The translations under genes and the position numbers were made by a program. Below are positions 26,913 through 33,937 of a DNA stretch of 64,000 bases, one piece after another (the first letter of the stretch is position 1; each line of letters opens with the position of its first letter). The stretch spans positions 62,001 through 126,000 of the forward strand of contig CAIXJC010000011.1 of NCBI GenBank assembly GCA_903919715.1, written 5' to 3'. The notes under the pieces are model-generated. The model made no database searches and had not been told where the DNA came from. It was given only the letters and a program-made list of their open reading frames with translations. Source of the DNA: an uncultured bacterium (GTDB lineage Bacteria; Planctomycetota; Phycisphaerae; Phycisphaerales; SM1A02).

Positions 26913-27859
26913 GATGCAACTTGCCCGACAAGCTGTGAAATCTGAGTGACTCCTTGATCGCGAGCCCACTTATCAAGTCCGCGAACCACCTTGCGCGGCG
27001 ATTTGGGATCGACGAAGAGTGCTGTTCCCATTCCAACTGCAGTCGCTCCAGCCAAGATAAGTTCCGCGGCGTCTTCCCAGGACATGACGCCTCCAAGCCC
27101 GATGATCGGCACGCCCGCGTCACGTGCAACGGCGGCATAAACATCGTGCACGATCCTTACAACAATGGGATGAACCGCTGGACCAGAAAGTCCACCTTTT
27201 CCACGGGAGAGTCTCGGCTTACGAGTGTGAACGTCAATCGCCATTGCTGGCATCGTGTTGCACAAGACCAGACCATTCGCTCCACACTCGATCGCCGCTG
27301 CGGACATTGCAATTGGATCGGCCATATCAGGTGCAAGTTTCACTAGCAGCTTCGCATGCGATACCGCGGCGCGCACGGCTGTGAGCACTTCGCGCAGCGT
27401 TGTTGGATCGGCGCCAAAGTGTCGACCCGTGCTTGTATTTGGGCAAGAGACGTTCACTTCAATCGCACGAAATTCTTGTGAAGCATCGAGCGCGCCAGCA
27501 ACTGCGACGTAATCATCGATCGTGTGACCAGCAACGGATCCGATCACCACTGCTTTACATCCACGGATGCGCGGAACTTCTTCCGCAAGAAAGCGATCGA
27601 TCCCCTTGTTTGCCAAACCAATTGCGTTCAACATCCCAGCACGAGTCGGGATAATTCGCCAAGGCGCATTCCCTTCGCGAACCTCGCGGGTGATGCTCTT
27701 CGTTGTGACTGCGCCGATCTCCCCGAGGTCAAAAATGTCCGCAAGCTCGTCGACATACCCACACGTTCCCGCTGCGGCGATCACTGGATTTCGCAGGTCG
27801 ATGCCCGCGAGCTTCGTCTGTAATAGTTGGGGGAATCCCACCGCATACTTGTAACACAT
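26909..27859 (-). CDS. pyrD: Dihydroorotate dehydrogenase (class 1-like)
   Basis: 316 residues, a TIM-barrel flavoprotein oxidising dihydroorotate to orotate in pyrimidine synthesis. Visible motifs: NPVIAAAGTCGY near the N-terminus, EVNVSCPNTSTGRHFG (about residue 135, with the catalytic cysteine typical of class 1 enzymes rather than the class 2 serine), KLAPDM, LCNTMPAMAIDVHTRKP, GGLSGPAVHPIVVR and IIGLGGVMSWEDAAELILAGATAVGMGTAL for FMN phosphate binding. No membrane-anchoring N-terminus, consistent with a cytosolic class 1B-type enzyme; the PyrK partner is not in this window. Divergent from the TPR-YggX gene with 15 bases between starts. Confidence 0.93.
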   Translation of the reverse strand: MCYKYAVGFPQLLQTKLAGIDLRNPVIAAAGTCGYVDELADIFDLGEIGAVTTKSITREVREGNAPWRIIPTRAGMLNAIGLANKGIDRFLAEEVPRIRGCKAVVIGSVAGHTIDDYVAVAGALDASQEFRAIEVNVSCPNTSTGRHFGADPTTLREVLTAVRAAVSHAKLLVKLAPDMADPIAMSAAAIECGANGLVLCNTMPAMAIDVHTRKPRLSRGKGGLSGPAVHPIVVRIVHDVYAAVARDAGVPIIGLGGVMSWEDAAELILAGATAVGMGTALFVDPKSPRKVVRGLDKWARDQGVTQISQLVGQVAS

Positions 27860-27874
27860 CTATGATCGTTCAAC

Positions 27875-28513
27875 ATGAGCACCCCAGAACGAATCGCCCA
27901 ATTTGAGAAGATGACCGCCGCAGATCCCACCAATGAAATGGCGCATTTCAGCCTAGGGAATGCCTACCTTCAAGCTGGAAGACATGCGGAAGCCGCCCAA
28001 AGTCTCGAAAAAGTCATAGAACTCAGCCCAGGAATGAGCAAGGCATATCAGTTGTGCGGGCAGGCAATGATTGGCGCGGGATGGGCAGACAAGTCCGTCG
28101 ATGTTCTCAATCGGGGCTATAGCGCAGCGGCCGAACGAGGCGACCGAATGGTTGAGCAAGCGATCGGGCAGCTCCTGATTTCAATCGGACGTACGCCACC
28201 AACTGTGACGCGTGCCGTCAATGCCGCAGCGGAAGCGCTTCGTTCCTCTGGAACATTCGTGTGCCGTCGCACTGGCCGACCTGGAACCAAGATGACCTCT
28301 TCCCCAATGCGAGGTCCAATTGGCGAATGGATTTTCGAAAACATCTCCGCCGAGACGTGGAAAGATTGGATTGGTCAGGGAACCAAGGTCATCAATGAAA
28401 TGCGCCTCGATTTTTCTCGCGACCGCGATCAAGAAATTTACGATCAGCAGATGCGCGAATACCTTGGCATCGACGAAGAAGTCTTGGCTACTTTTCCCGT
28501 GAAGTCAAAGTGA
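27875..28513 (+). CDS. TPR domain fused to a YggX-like Fe(II)-trafficking domain
   Basis: 212 residues. Residues 1-110 contain about two and a half TPRs (NEMAHFSLGNAYLQAGRHAEAAQSLEKVIELSP; AYQLCGQAMIGAGWADKSVDVLNRGY). The C-terminal part, residues 128-200, follows the YggX pattern: FVCRRTG, then RGPIGEWIFENISAETWKDWIGQGTKVINEMRLDFSRDRDQEIYDQQMREYLG. YggX has a Cys near its N-terminus and protects iron-sulfur enzymes or traffics iron; here one Cys (FVC) lies at the same place. The fusion is unusual since YggX is normally a stand-alone protein of about 90 residues. Divergent from pyrD, whose class may depend on Fe-S partners. Confidence 0.8.
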   Translation: MSTPERIAQFEKMTAADPTNEMAHFSLGNAYLQAGRHAEAAQSLEKVIELSPGMSKAYQLCGQAMIGAGWADKSVDVLNRGYSAAAERGDRMVEQAIGQLLISIGRTPPTVTRAVNAAAEALRSSGTFVCRRTGRPGTKMTSSPMRGPIGEWIFENISAETWKDWIGQGTKVINEMRLDFSRDRDQEIYDQQMREYLGIDEEVLATFPVKSK

Positions 28514-28851
28514 CTTCTGGAATTGAGTCGATCGAATCCGTTTGGACTTGTGGCCCCTATCCTGAATCCAAGTCCATTTGAAGTGAGATTTAATTGGGAC
28601 GCTGGCACCTCCAAAACCGTTGGAGGATTGCATGAATTGGAATCCCCATGCACTATCCAGCTGGTCGGAGACAGCTTTATGAGGAACAATCGTGACACAA
28701 CGACCCAGTCCGACGTGGACGAAATTTACAGTTCGTTTCGCCTGAGATCCCTCCCGAATCTATTCAGCCATAAACGCTGATAGCGACTTTTGCATTTATT
28801 ATTTGCCTGCAATGTGCGACGAAAATAATAAGCAAAGAACCGAATACCGAA
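28514..28851. other. Gene-free stretch downstream of the TPR-YggX gene
   Basis: 338 bases without a convincing gene. A perfect 7-bp hairpin GAAGTCA-AAG-TGACTTC (28501-28517) covers the stop codon of the TPR-YggX gene and may help end its transcript. Composition becomes clearly A+T-richer towards 28780-28850. An 85-codon plus-strand frame inside it has no recognisable features. Confidence 0.5.
28787..28837 (-). terminator. Imperfect A/T-rich hairpin after the orphan binding-protein gene
   Basis: Left arm CTTTTGCATTTATTATTT (28787-28804) and right arm AAAATAATAAGCAAAG (28822-28837) pair over nine perfect central base pairs (TTATTATTT with AAATAATAA) plus an outer CTTTGC/GCAAAG block with a small bulge. 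It starts about 14 bases past the stop of the minus-strand binding-protein gene, a good place for a terminator, but lacks a G+C-rich stem. Confidence 0.4.
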
Positions 28852-29787
28852 TTAGCCCATTCCATTGTCGAAATCTTTAATCAGTTCCTCAAGCCGGGCA
28901 GGGTTATCCAGCGAAATATACTCACATGGAATAGTAATCGAAGCGGGCTTGCCTGCAATCGCGTTTATCGACATATCTATGACAGCTGCTCCCAGTTGAT
29001 CAAACAGAATGGCCGCGGACCCTTTGTAATGACGTCCTTTCGCAATTTCCCGCAGTCCTTCAGGTGCCCCATCTTGACCACAAATGAATGACATAGCCGG
29101 ATCTTTTCCTGCGGCCTCAAATGCCTGGGCCGCACCTACAGCAAACTCGTCGTTTATTCCTATTACGATTGACAAATCCGGATACGAACGCAGAGCTTCT
29201 TCTGTCTGTTTACGACCGGCCTCAACAGTAGCGCCTTCACCAATGGTTACAACTTTTCCTCCTGCAGCTTCAATAATGTTCATGGGTTCAATCCAGCGAG
29301 GTGCAAAGAGAGGTGTAGCCACAAGTGCTCCCACGAGTGCTTGTGCTCCGCCATTCGGGAAACGCTCATGTATGAAAGCTGCCGCTGCACTCCCACAAAT
29401 CCGGCCGGAGAGAACCGAGTCGAAACCTGCCAATCCATCACTCGATTCCAATGGAAACGCATAGCTGAGAAAACGGATGCCTTTTCCATGGGCCCGAACA
29501 ACCAGAGGCTGAAGCGCTGCCGCTTCAGTAGGCATTGCAACTATTGCATCTACACCCTGATCGATCCAGTCAGAAATTTCGGCCAACTGATGCCTGAGAT
29601 TCCCGCTTTCGGTTGTGCCTTGCAACAACACAATGTTGCCAACATCTCTGGCACGTAAATCGGCATAAGCCCGCACCGATTTTACCACCAGCAGTTCAGA
29701 AACGGCATGGCTAAAGGCGATGACTAGACGCCCTTTCTTTTTTGCTTCTTGGATAGTTGTGCCAGCATTGAATGTCATTTCGTTCAT
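28852..29787 (-). CDS. Orphan sugar-type periplasmic-binding-fold protein (Peripla_BP_4)
   Basis: About 311 residues with the ribose-binding/LacI-type fold: RLVIAFSHAVSELLVVKSVRAYADLRA, the LAEISDWIDQGVDAIVAMPTEAAALQPLV segment typical of sugar-binding proteins, RKQTEEALRSYPDLSIVIGINDEFAVGAAQAFEAAGK, and a C-terminal GSAAILFDQLGAAVIDMSINAIAGKPA segment. Neither start choice (29787 or 29850) gives a signal peptide, and there is no permease, ATPase or DNA-binding domain, so normal export as a transport component is doubtful. Codon and base use look A+T-richer than neighbours, and the region ends in a transposase remnant, which together suggest recent transfer. Confidence 0.75.
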   Translation of the reverse strand: MNEMTFNAGTTIQEAKKKGRLVIAFSHAVSELLVVKSVRAYADLRARDVGNIVLLQGTTESGNLRHQLAEISDWIDQGVDAIVAMPTEAAALQPLVVRAHGKGIRFLSYAFPLESSDGLAGFDSVLSGRICGSAAAAFIHERFPNGGAQALVGALVATPLFAPRWIEPMNIIEAAGGKVVTIGEGATVEAGRKQTEEALRSYPDLSIVIGINDEFAVGAAQAFEAAGKDPAMSFICGQDGAPEGLREIAKGRHYKGSAAILFDQLGAAVIDMSINAIAGKPASITIPCEYISLDNPARLEELIKDFDNGMG

Positions 29788-30224
29788 TTGTATCAAATTT
29801 ATTGATTGCAGTTTCGTAAAATTGCCTCTATCGCTTACACGCTGTAGCACTGTGTTGCGCCTGCGGCAGGGCTATATTGCTGACACGCTGCTGGCTTTTT
29901 TCTGAACTTTACGGCGCATATTCTAGGCGGATTTGACTGATCATTGTCATCAAATGACTCCTTATATATCGTCGATCTTCAATCCGTGGGCTGTGGCTGC
30001 TTCGGTGAACTCAGTAATGCGATGAGTAAAGGCAGTAACTATTTGCTCGCCTGCTTCGGTTTTGAATCTCGCATGAGAGCCTTCGTATTGCTTATTGATA
30101 GGACTTCGCTTTTTCAGTGTCGCGTGCGGGCGCCATGATTGAACCTCCCCAGATTTGGTGGACACACGAAATCAACGATCTTGCTCGAATGGCAAACCTT
30201 CGCGCGAACCAAGCGATCTCAAAC
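29788..30224. other. Gene-free accessory stretch
   Basis: 437 bases between the orphan binding protein and the Cys-rich protein. A minus-strand frame of 67 codons (29962-30165) reads plausibly (QSWRPHATLKKRSPINKQYEG) and could be a remnant, but I do not recognise it and it has no ribosome site. No tRNA or operon promoter could be identified. The uneven composition fits an accessory boundary. Confidence 0.4.
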
Positions 30225-30851
30225 TTAAGGAACCGACGGAGTGATCGTCAGGCATTGAACCTTGACGCCTGCAATGCAATTGCTCGATGGCCCATTCACA
30301 ACGATGCAACCACAGGCCGTCGTGATTGAACAACAACGATAACTATTGATCGCAACACCAGTGCATGATTGGGCGTCCGAGGCAGTGCACGTACAGAGCT
30401 GTTGGCTAGCATCGCAGATGACCGTTGGCGTTGCATCTCCAGAACCGTCCGCAATTGCCGCGATCGCTTCGTCGAGTGAAAGCCCTTCGATTTCGATTGA
30501 TGTGATTCCGCTCGCACCATGGATCTCCACGCGCGAATCAGAGAGTGCCATTGCGATTGCGAACCCGAAGGCGCCATCAACAAACCAACAATTCTCAGCG
30601 ACTTCGCAGGCGGTCCCTCCAAAATAGCAATCGGAACCGCTGACCGTCAGCGAGCGTTGCTCAGCCGTGGTGGTCGATATCACCATTGCGTCAATGACTT
30701 CTTGCGGTACCCGGACCACCATTGCGTCAATGACTTCTTGCGATACTCGGACCACCGCACCCGCCACCACAGGCTCTGGAACAACCTGTTGTGCAACCGA
30801 CTCGCTGGCAAGCAGCATTCCAACCACGCACATCATGCATTGAATGTTCAT
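30225..30851 (-). CDS. Small secreted cysteine-rich hypothetical protein
   Basis: About 208 residues from the ATG at 30851, which opens a signal peptide (MNIQCMMCVVGMLLASESVAQQ). The mature protein starts with a valine-rich region containing two copies of a 12-residue repeat (QEVIDAMVVRVP type), followed by a domain with an acidic middle (SIEIEGLSLDEAIAAIADGSG) and a C-terminal cluster of about ten cysteines (CDASQQLCTCTASDAQSCTG ... YRCCSITTACGCIVV), probably disulfide-bonded outside the cytoplasm. I recognise no family. The longer ORF start at 30893 would spoil the signal peptide. Confidence 0.65.
   Translation of the reverse strand: MNIQCMMCVVGMLLASESVAQQVVPEPVVAGAVVRVSQEVIDAMVVRVPQEVIDAMVISTTTAEQRSLTVSGSDCYFGGTACEVAENCWFVDGAFGFAIAMALSDSRVEIHGASGITSIEIEGLSLDEAIAAIADGSGDATPTVICDASQQLCTCTASDAQSCTGVAINSYRCCSITTACGCIVVNGPSSNCIAGVKVQCLTITPSVP
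30681..30752. repeat. Two tandem 36-bp repeats inside the Cys-rich protein gene
   Basis: Two adjacent 36-base copies (30681-30716 and 30717-30752) differ at only a couple of positions and keep the reading frame, adding a 12-residue repeat just after the signal peptide. Being almost identical at the DNA level, they are probably a recent slippage or duplication event. Confidence 0.85.
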
Positions 30852-30906
30852 AAGTAAGCTCTCCTTGTTTCCAATACGCCACACCAGAATCAACCCACGG
30901 AAGCCC

Positions 30907-31375
30907 CTAGTGAGGAATTGTACAGCGTCTGGCTGACGCTGACAAGCCTCTGCGGCGCTGGGATGTCATAGGGACACAGCAGCGGATCAACGTCCCAGAC
31001 TTGTTGGAGTACCAGCCGTAATAACGCACCATCTGAAAGCGCTTATCTGGAATGTGCTGCGTGATCGCCGCGATGAAATCACACGCCGTGAATACTTGAA
31101 AGTTGCGATTGATCTTCGCGTTCATTCCCGAGCGATAGAGAATCAAATCGCCCGAACGATTCACCTGCATCTTCGCCACGGAGAACGGATTGCGAATAAT
31201 GTATTGCGCGAGTCGCTGCATATCTGCACACTCATTCGCCGCAATGCGCCGACTCTGATGGACTTGCACTTTTGAAACCCTTGAAAACCAGAATGCACCC
31301 AACCGCGCAACATGCGCGCACGATCAACGGGCAGCAATCCAACTTCGACCAGAAACGCAATTACCCGGGCGCAGC
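30907..31375 (-). pseudogene. Frameshifted remnant of an IS91-family transposase
   Basis: Two minus-strand frames together read as the C-terminal part of an IS91-type (Y2 rolling-circle) transposase. The first frame gives FLVEVGLLPVDRARMLRGWVHSGF (about 31375-31280). Then, after a frame change near 31270, the second gives VHQSRRIAANECADMQRLAQYIIRNPFS, a KMQVNRSGDLILYRSGMN segment and CDFIAAITQHIPDKRFQMVRYYGWYSNKS. Similarity fades after the SNK motif (about 31000). The N-terminal zinc-binding part and catalytic tyrosines are missing, and no terminal repeats were seen, so the element is dead. Its presence supports past insertion in this accessory region. Confidence 0.8.
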
Positions 31376-31439
31376 CGCGAATATTTTTCTTCGACAAACA
31401 GAGGAGCGACTGACGGTGAATTGGGCGGTCCCAGATCAA

Positions 31440-32066
31440 TCAGCGTCGGCGACGACCTACGAGTCCTGCTAAACCAAGCAAACCAAGTGCACCTGGTGCT
31501 GGAACACCGAAGTACAAGTTGTCGACCGCGGCATAGTTCACGGCAGGTGTCACGCTGTAGACGGACACAGTCAAACTCGAGATCGCAAGCGATGACGAAA
31601 TGAAACCAGAGAAGCCATCTACTGATGACACAAATTGGATCGAGGATGAACCGTCTTCAAAGAAGATTCCAACAAGCGCTGGGGTCACCTGAAATGCAGC
31701 ATCTCGCGAGAAAAAGTTCCCGCCAACAGCATGCACGCCAGGCGCAAAGTTAAAAACCAAGTTCTCGTCCGCACCGTAGGTCGACAACCAACCAGAATTT
31801 GCGACGATGTTCGTTGGATTTGGGACGTAGCTGTATGCGGTTGCACTCCATTCAATTGGACCCGCATTTCCAACGAGCGGGTTGGCGTAGGTACCGCTAT
31901 ATGCGTTGAATGTCTCAGTCGTGATCGATAAGGGCGCTTCTAAAAGAATTCCGTGCGTTACAGAAAACGCCCATGCGTCATATTGTTGAAAAGTTGCCAT
32001 TGCGGCACTTGCAGATGATGAGATGAATGCACACGTTGCGACAGTGATTAAAAGAGCAGATTTCAT
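31440..32066 (-). CDS. Secreted protein with PEP-CTERM-like sorting signal
   Basis: About 208 residues. The ATG at 32066 opens a signal peptide (MKSALLITVATCAFISSSASA). The mature domain is beta-rich and rich in small and aromatic residues (VNYAAVDNLYFG). The C-terminus, VPAPGALGLLGLAGLVGRRRR, has the layout of a PEP-CTERM-type signal (short proline motif, hydrophobic helix, arginine cluster) in the variant usual for Phycisphaerae. Such proteins are exported and processed by exosortase or a related enzyme; none is encoded here. The longer frame to 32165 has no signal peptide and is not preferred. Confidence 0.85.
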   Translation of the reverse strand: MKSALLITVATCAFISSSASAAMATFQQYDAWAFSVTHGILLEAPLSITTETFNAYSGTYANPLVGNAGPIEWSATAYSYVPNPTNIVANSGWLSTYGADENLVFNFAPGVHAVGGNFFSRDAAFQVTPALVGIFFEDGSSSIQFVSSVDGFSGFISSSLAISSLTVSVYSVTPAVNYAAVDNLYFGVPAPGALGLLGLAGLVGRRRR

Positions 32067-32421
32067 TTGTGAAGCAGCCTCGAAAAAGGGACAAAACCGG
32101 AACCAACCTCTGGAGATCTTTCGATCTTCGCTTGGGTAGGAACCGAGCAAAGAACATCCGATCAACCCCTTAATCTAGCTCACCATCGCCGTGATGCAAA
32201 TTAACTTTTTAATTTGCGGCCTTTTTTCTGTTTCTGTCACGGTTGCTCGAAACCTCGCTTTCCTTGACACCAAAGCGCGCTTTTTGTTAAAAAAAACGAC
32301 ATTTCCGCATGTCTTACGCTCCATCTTCCTGGGCGATCGACGGCGAAATGCCGCAACGTGCGTTTCAAGTTTGCGTCACAATTACCCTAGCGGATCATCG
32401 CATCCCAATAGGAGAATTCGA
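32067..32421. other. Divergent intergenic region with structured sequence
   Basis: 355 bases between the PEP-CTERM gene (minus) and the PepSY-like gene (plus). On the minus strand the leader of the PEP-CTERM gene contains a perfect AGATC-GAAA-GATCT hairpin (32114-32127, GNRA loop). Next to it and overlapping by two bases is a longer imperfect stem (CTTCGCTTGG with CCGAGCAAAG, 32126-32152). On the plus strand there is a strong terminator-like hairpin at 32196-32227. No further gene was found. Confidence 0.5.
32196..32227 (+). terminator. Intrinsic-terminator-like hairpin with T-run in a divergent region
   Basis: GCAAATTAA (32196-32204), loop CTTT, TTAATTTGC (32209-32217), then GGCC and six T (32222-32227). 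The stem is a perfect 9 bp. On the plus strand no coding gene ends here, so it would end either an unannotated short transcript starting after 32066 or act as an attenuator in the leader of the downstream PepSY-like gene. Confidence 0.5.
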
Positions 32422-33018
32422 ATGGACTTTGCAAAGATCACAATCGGAATCGTTTCACTCTCTTTGATTGTTGGCGCCACCACATTCGCATTTTCGAAAC
32501 CTGTTCAGACATCTACTAGCGCGACGAGCACCAACCGCGATGGCGAGGAAAACGACGAAGAACAAATCATCGCGCTGGACAAGGCACCAGAAACAGTGCG
32601 CAACGCAATTGTGAAAATTGTTGGCGATGCCAAGAACATCACGCGAGTGATTCAAGAAGAAGACGAAGAGGATTCAATTTCGTACGAGGTGGAATACACA
32701 ATCAACGAAGTGAAGTGCAGTGCCGCACTTTCGCCCGCTGGCGAAGTAATCGAACTTGAACAAGGGACAACCGAAGCAAAGATGCCCGCTGCAGTGATGG
32801 CTGCTCTGAAGAAGGAGTACCCAAATGCCACTTTCGCCGACCCGTACAAAGTCACGCGAATAACCTATGAAGTTGACATTGTCATCAATGGCAAGAAGCA
32901 TGAGATGGAAGTCGACCCTGCGGGCAATATCAGTGACGAAAGTCAGATGACAGAAAAGTCCAAAGAAGAAGCCAAGCCAGAAGCCAAGCCAGAGTCGAAG
33001 GAAAAGCCAAAGCAATAA
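32422..33018 (+). CDS. Secreted PepSY/BLIP-like domain protein
   Basis: 198 residues with AGGAG upstream of the ATG at 32422. An N-terminal hydrophobic segment (ITIGIVSLSLIVGATTFAF) is a signal peptide or anchor. Two similar modules follow (ETVRNAIVKIVGDAKNITRVIQEEDEED ... YEVEYTINEVKCSAALSPAGEVIELEQ and AVMAALKKEYPNATFADPYKVTRI ... YEVDIVINGKKHEMEVDPAGNI), the PepSY-like (putative beta-lactamase-inhibitor-like) pattern. The end is a lysine/glutamate-rich low-complexity tail (EEAKPEAKPESKEKPKQ). It lies 20 bases before a COG4705 membrane protein; the two are frequent neighbours and probably function together. Confidence 0.78.
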   Translation: MDFAKITIGIVSLSLIVGATTFAFSKPVQTSTSATSTNRDGEENDEEQIIALDKAPETVRNAIVKIVGDAKNITRVIQEEDEEDSISYEVEYTINEVKCSAALSPAGEVIELEQGTTEAKMPAAVMAALKKEYPNATFADPYKVTRITYEVDIVINGKKHEMEVDPAGNISDESQMTEKSKEEAKPEAKPESKEKPKQ

Positions 33019-33037
33019 AGTTGCTTTCCAAATAGTT

Positions 33038-33790
33038 ATGAAGACGACTTTGCCGAGTAGTGCGTACAAGCTTCCTGCCATCACGCTGTTGTTCTGGATC
33101 ATGAAGATCTGCGCAACAACACTGGGCGAGACAGCGGGCGATCTGCTTTCGATGACTCTTGACATTGGCTATGCGGCGAGCTCGGCGGTGCTCCTTGCTG
33201 CGTTCTTGGTCACGCTGATTTTTCAATTGCGTTCGCGCATCTACCAACCATATTTATATTGGTCTGTCATTCTCGCCACGAGCACTGCGGGAACAACCAT
33301 GTCAGATTTCATGGACCGCACACTTGGACTGGGATATGCAACAGGCAGTGCAATCTTGCTTGGAACGCTCATCGTCATCCTGAGCATCTGGTGGTTTGTT
33401 GAGCGTTCTCTTTCGGTCACCAACATCAAGTCGTTTCGCGCTGAACTTTTTTATTGGATTGCGATTCTTGTCTCAAACACGCTCGGTACTGCGCTTGGCG
33501 ATTTCCTCGCGGACGATTCTGGACTTGGCTTCCTCGGAGGCGCAATACTCATAGGCGGAGTCTTGGTGTTGATTGTGCTTGCGACATACTTAACCAAAAT
33601 CCCAAAGACCGCCCTCTTCTGGGCAGCATTCGTGCTGACCCGCCCATTTGGAGCGACCATGGGGGACGTTCTCACCAAGATGCCTGACCAGGGCGGACTT
33701 GGGTTTGGAACCATCGGGTCTTCGTTCGTTCTCGCAGTAGTCCTCATCCTTATCATTCGGTACACGATTCGGGCCCAACTGGACGAATAA
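33038..33790 (+). CDS. COG4705-type polytopic membrane protein
   Basis: 250 residues with eight predicted helices arranged as four similar repeats. Each has a small motif of the type TLGETAGDLLSMT, TAGTTMSDFMDRTLGLGYATGSA, TLGTALGDFLADDSGLGFLGGA or PFGATMGDVLTKMPDQGGLGFGTI, so the protein is an internal fourfold repeat with conserved T(x)GD(x)L motifs. It is found in many bacteria as an uncharacterised membrane-anchored protein with no assigned role. The conserved buried aspartates suggest ion or proton handling, but that is inference. It follows the PepSY-like gene closely. Confidence 0.82.
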   Translation: MKTTLPSSAYKLPAITLLFWIMKICATTLGETAGDLLSMTLDIGYAASSAVLLAAFLVTLIFQLRSRIYQPYLYWSVILATSTAGTTMSDFMDRTLGLGYATGSAILLGTLIVILSIWWFVERSLSVTNIKSFRAELFYWIAILVSNTLGTALGDFLADDSGLGFLGGAILIGGVLVLIVLATYLTKIPKTALFWAAFVLTRPFGATMGDVLTKMPDQGGLGFGTIGSSFVLAVVLILIIRYTIRAQLDE

Positions 33791-33874
33791 GCAGAAGAAA
33801 AAACGGGGTGTTTTCAGAATCCTGCGATGCGCTCATTAGGATGAAAATTAGAGGTGGCAGTGCGCCATCCATCA

Positions 33875-33918
33875 CAGTTGAAGCGCAGTTGAAGCGCAGT
33901 TGAAGCGCAGTTGAAGCG
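33875..33918. repeat. Four tandem 11-bp repeats
   Basis: The unit CAGTTGAAGCG is repeated four times without change (33875-33918), 20 bases upstream of the TTG start of the next gene. An 11-bp period is about one helical turn, so the array could be a regulatory site, but perfect identity also fits recent slippage. Confidence 0.85.
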
Positions 33919-33937
33919 CGCAGAACGGGAGCCATAA

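Noticed and set aside
28523-28780. 85-codon plus-strand ORF
   Set aside because: No ribosome site, no recognisable domain, mixed composition; treated as intergenic.
29962-30165. 67-codon minus-strand ORF
   Set aside because: Reads plausibly but no homology is recognised and there is no start signal; kept only as a possible remnant in the intergenic note.
33790-33830. Terminator after the COG4705 gene (AAAAC-GGGGT-GTTTT)
   Set aside because: Only a 5-bp weak stem and no proper T-run; not convincing enough to list.
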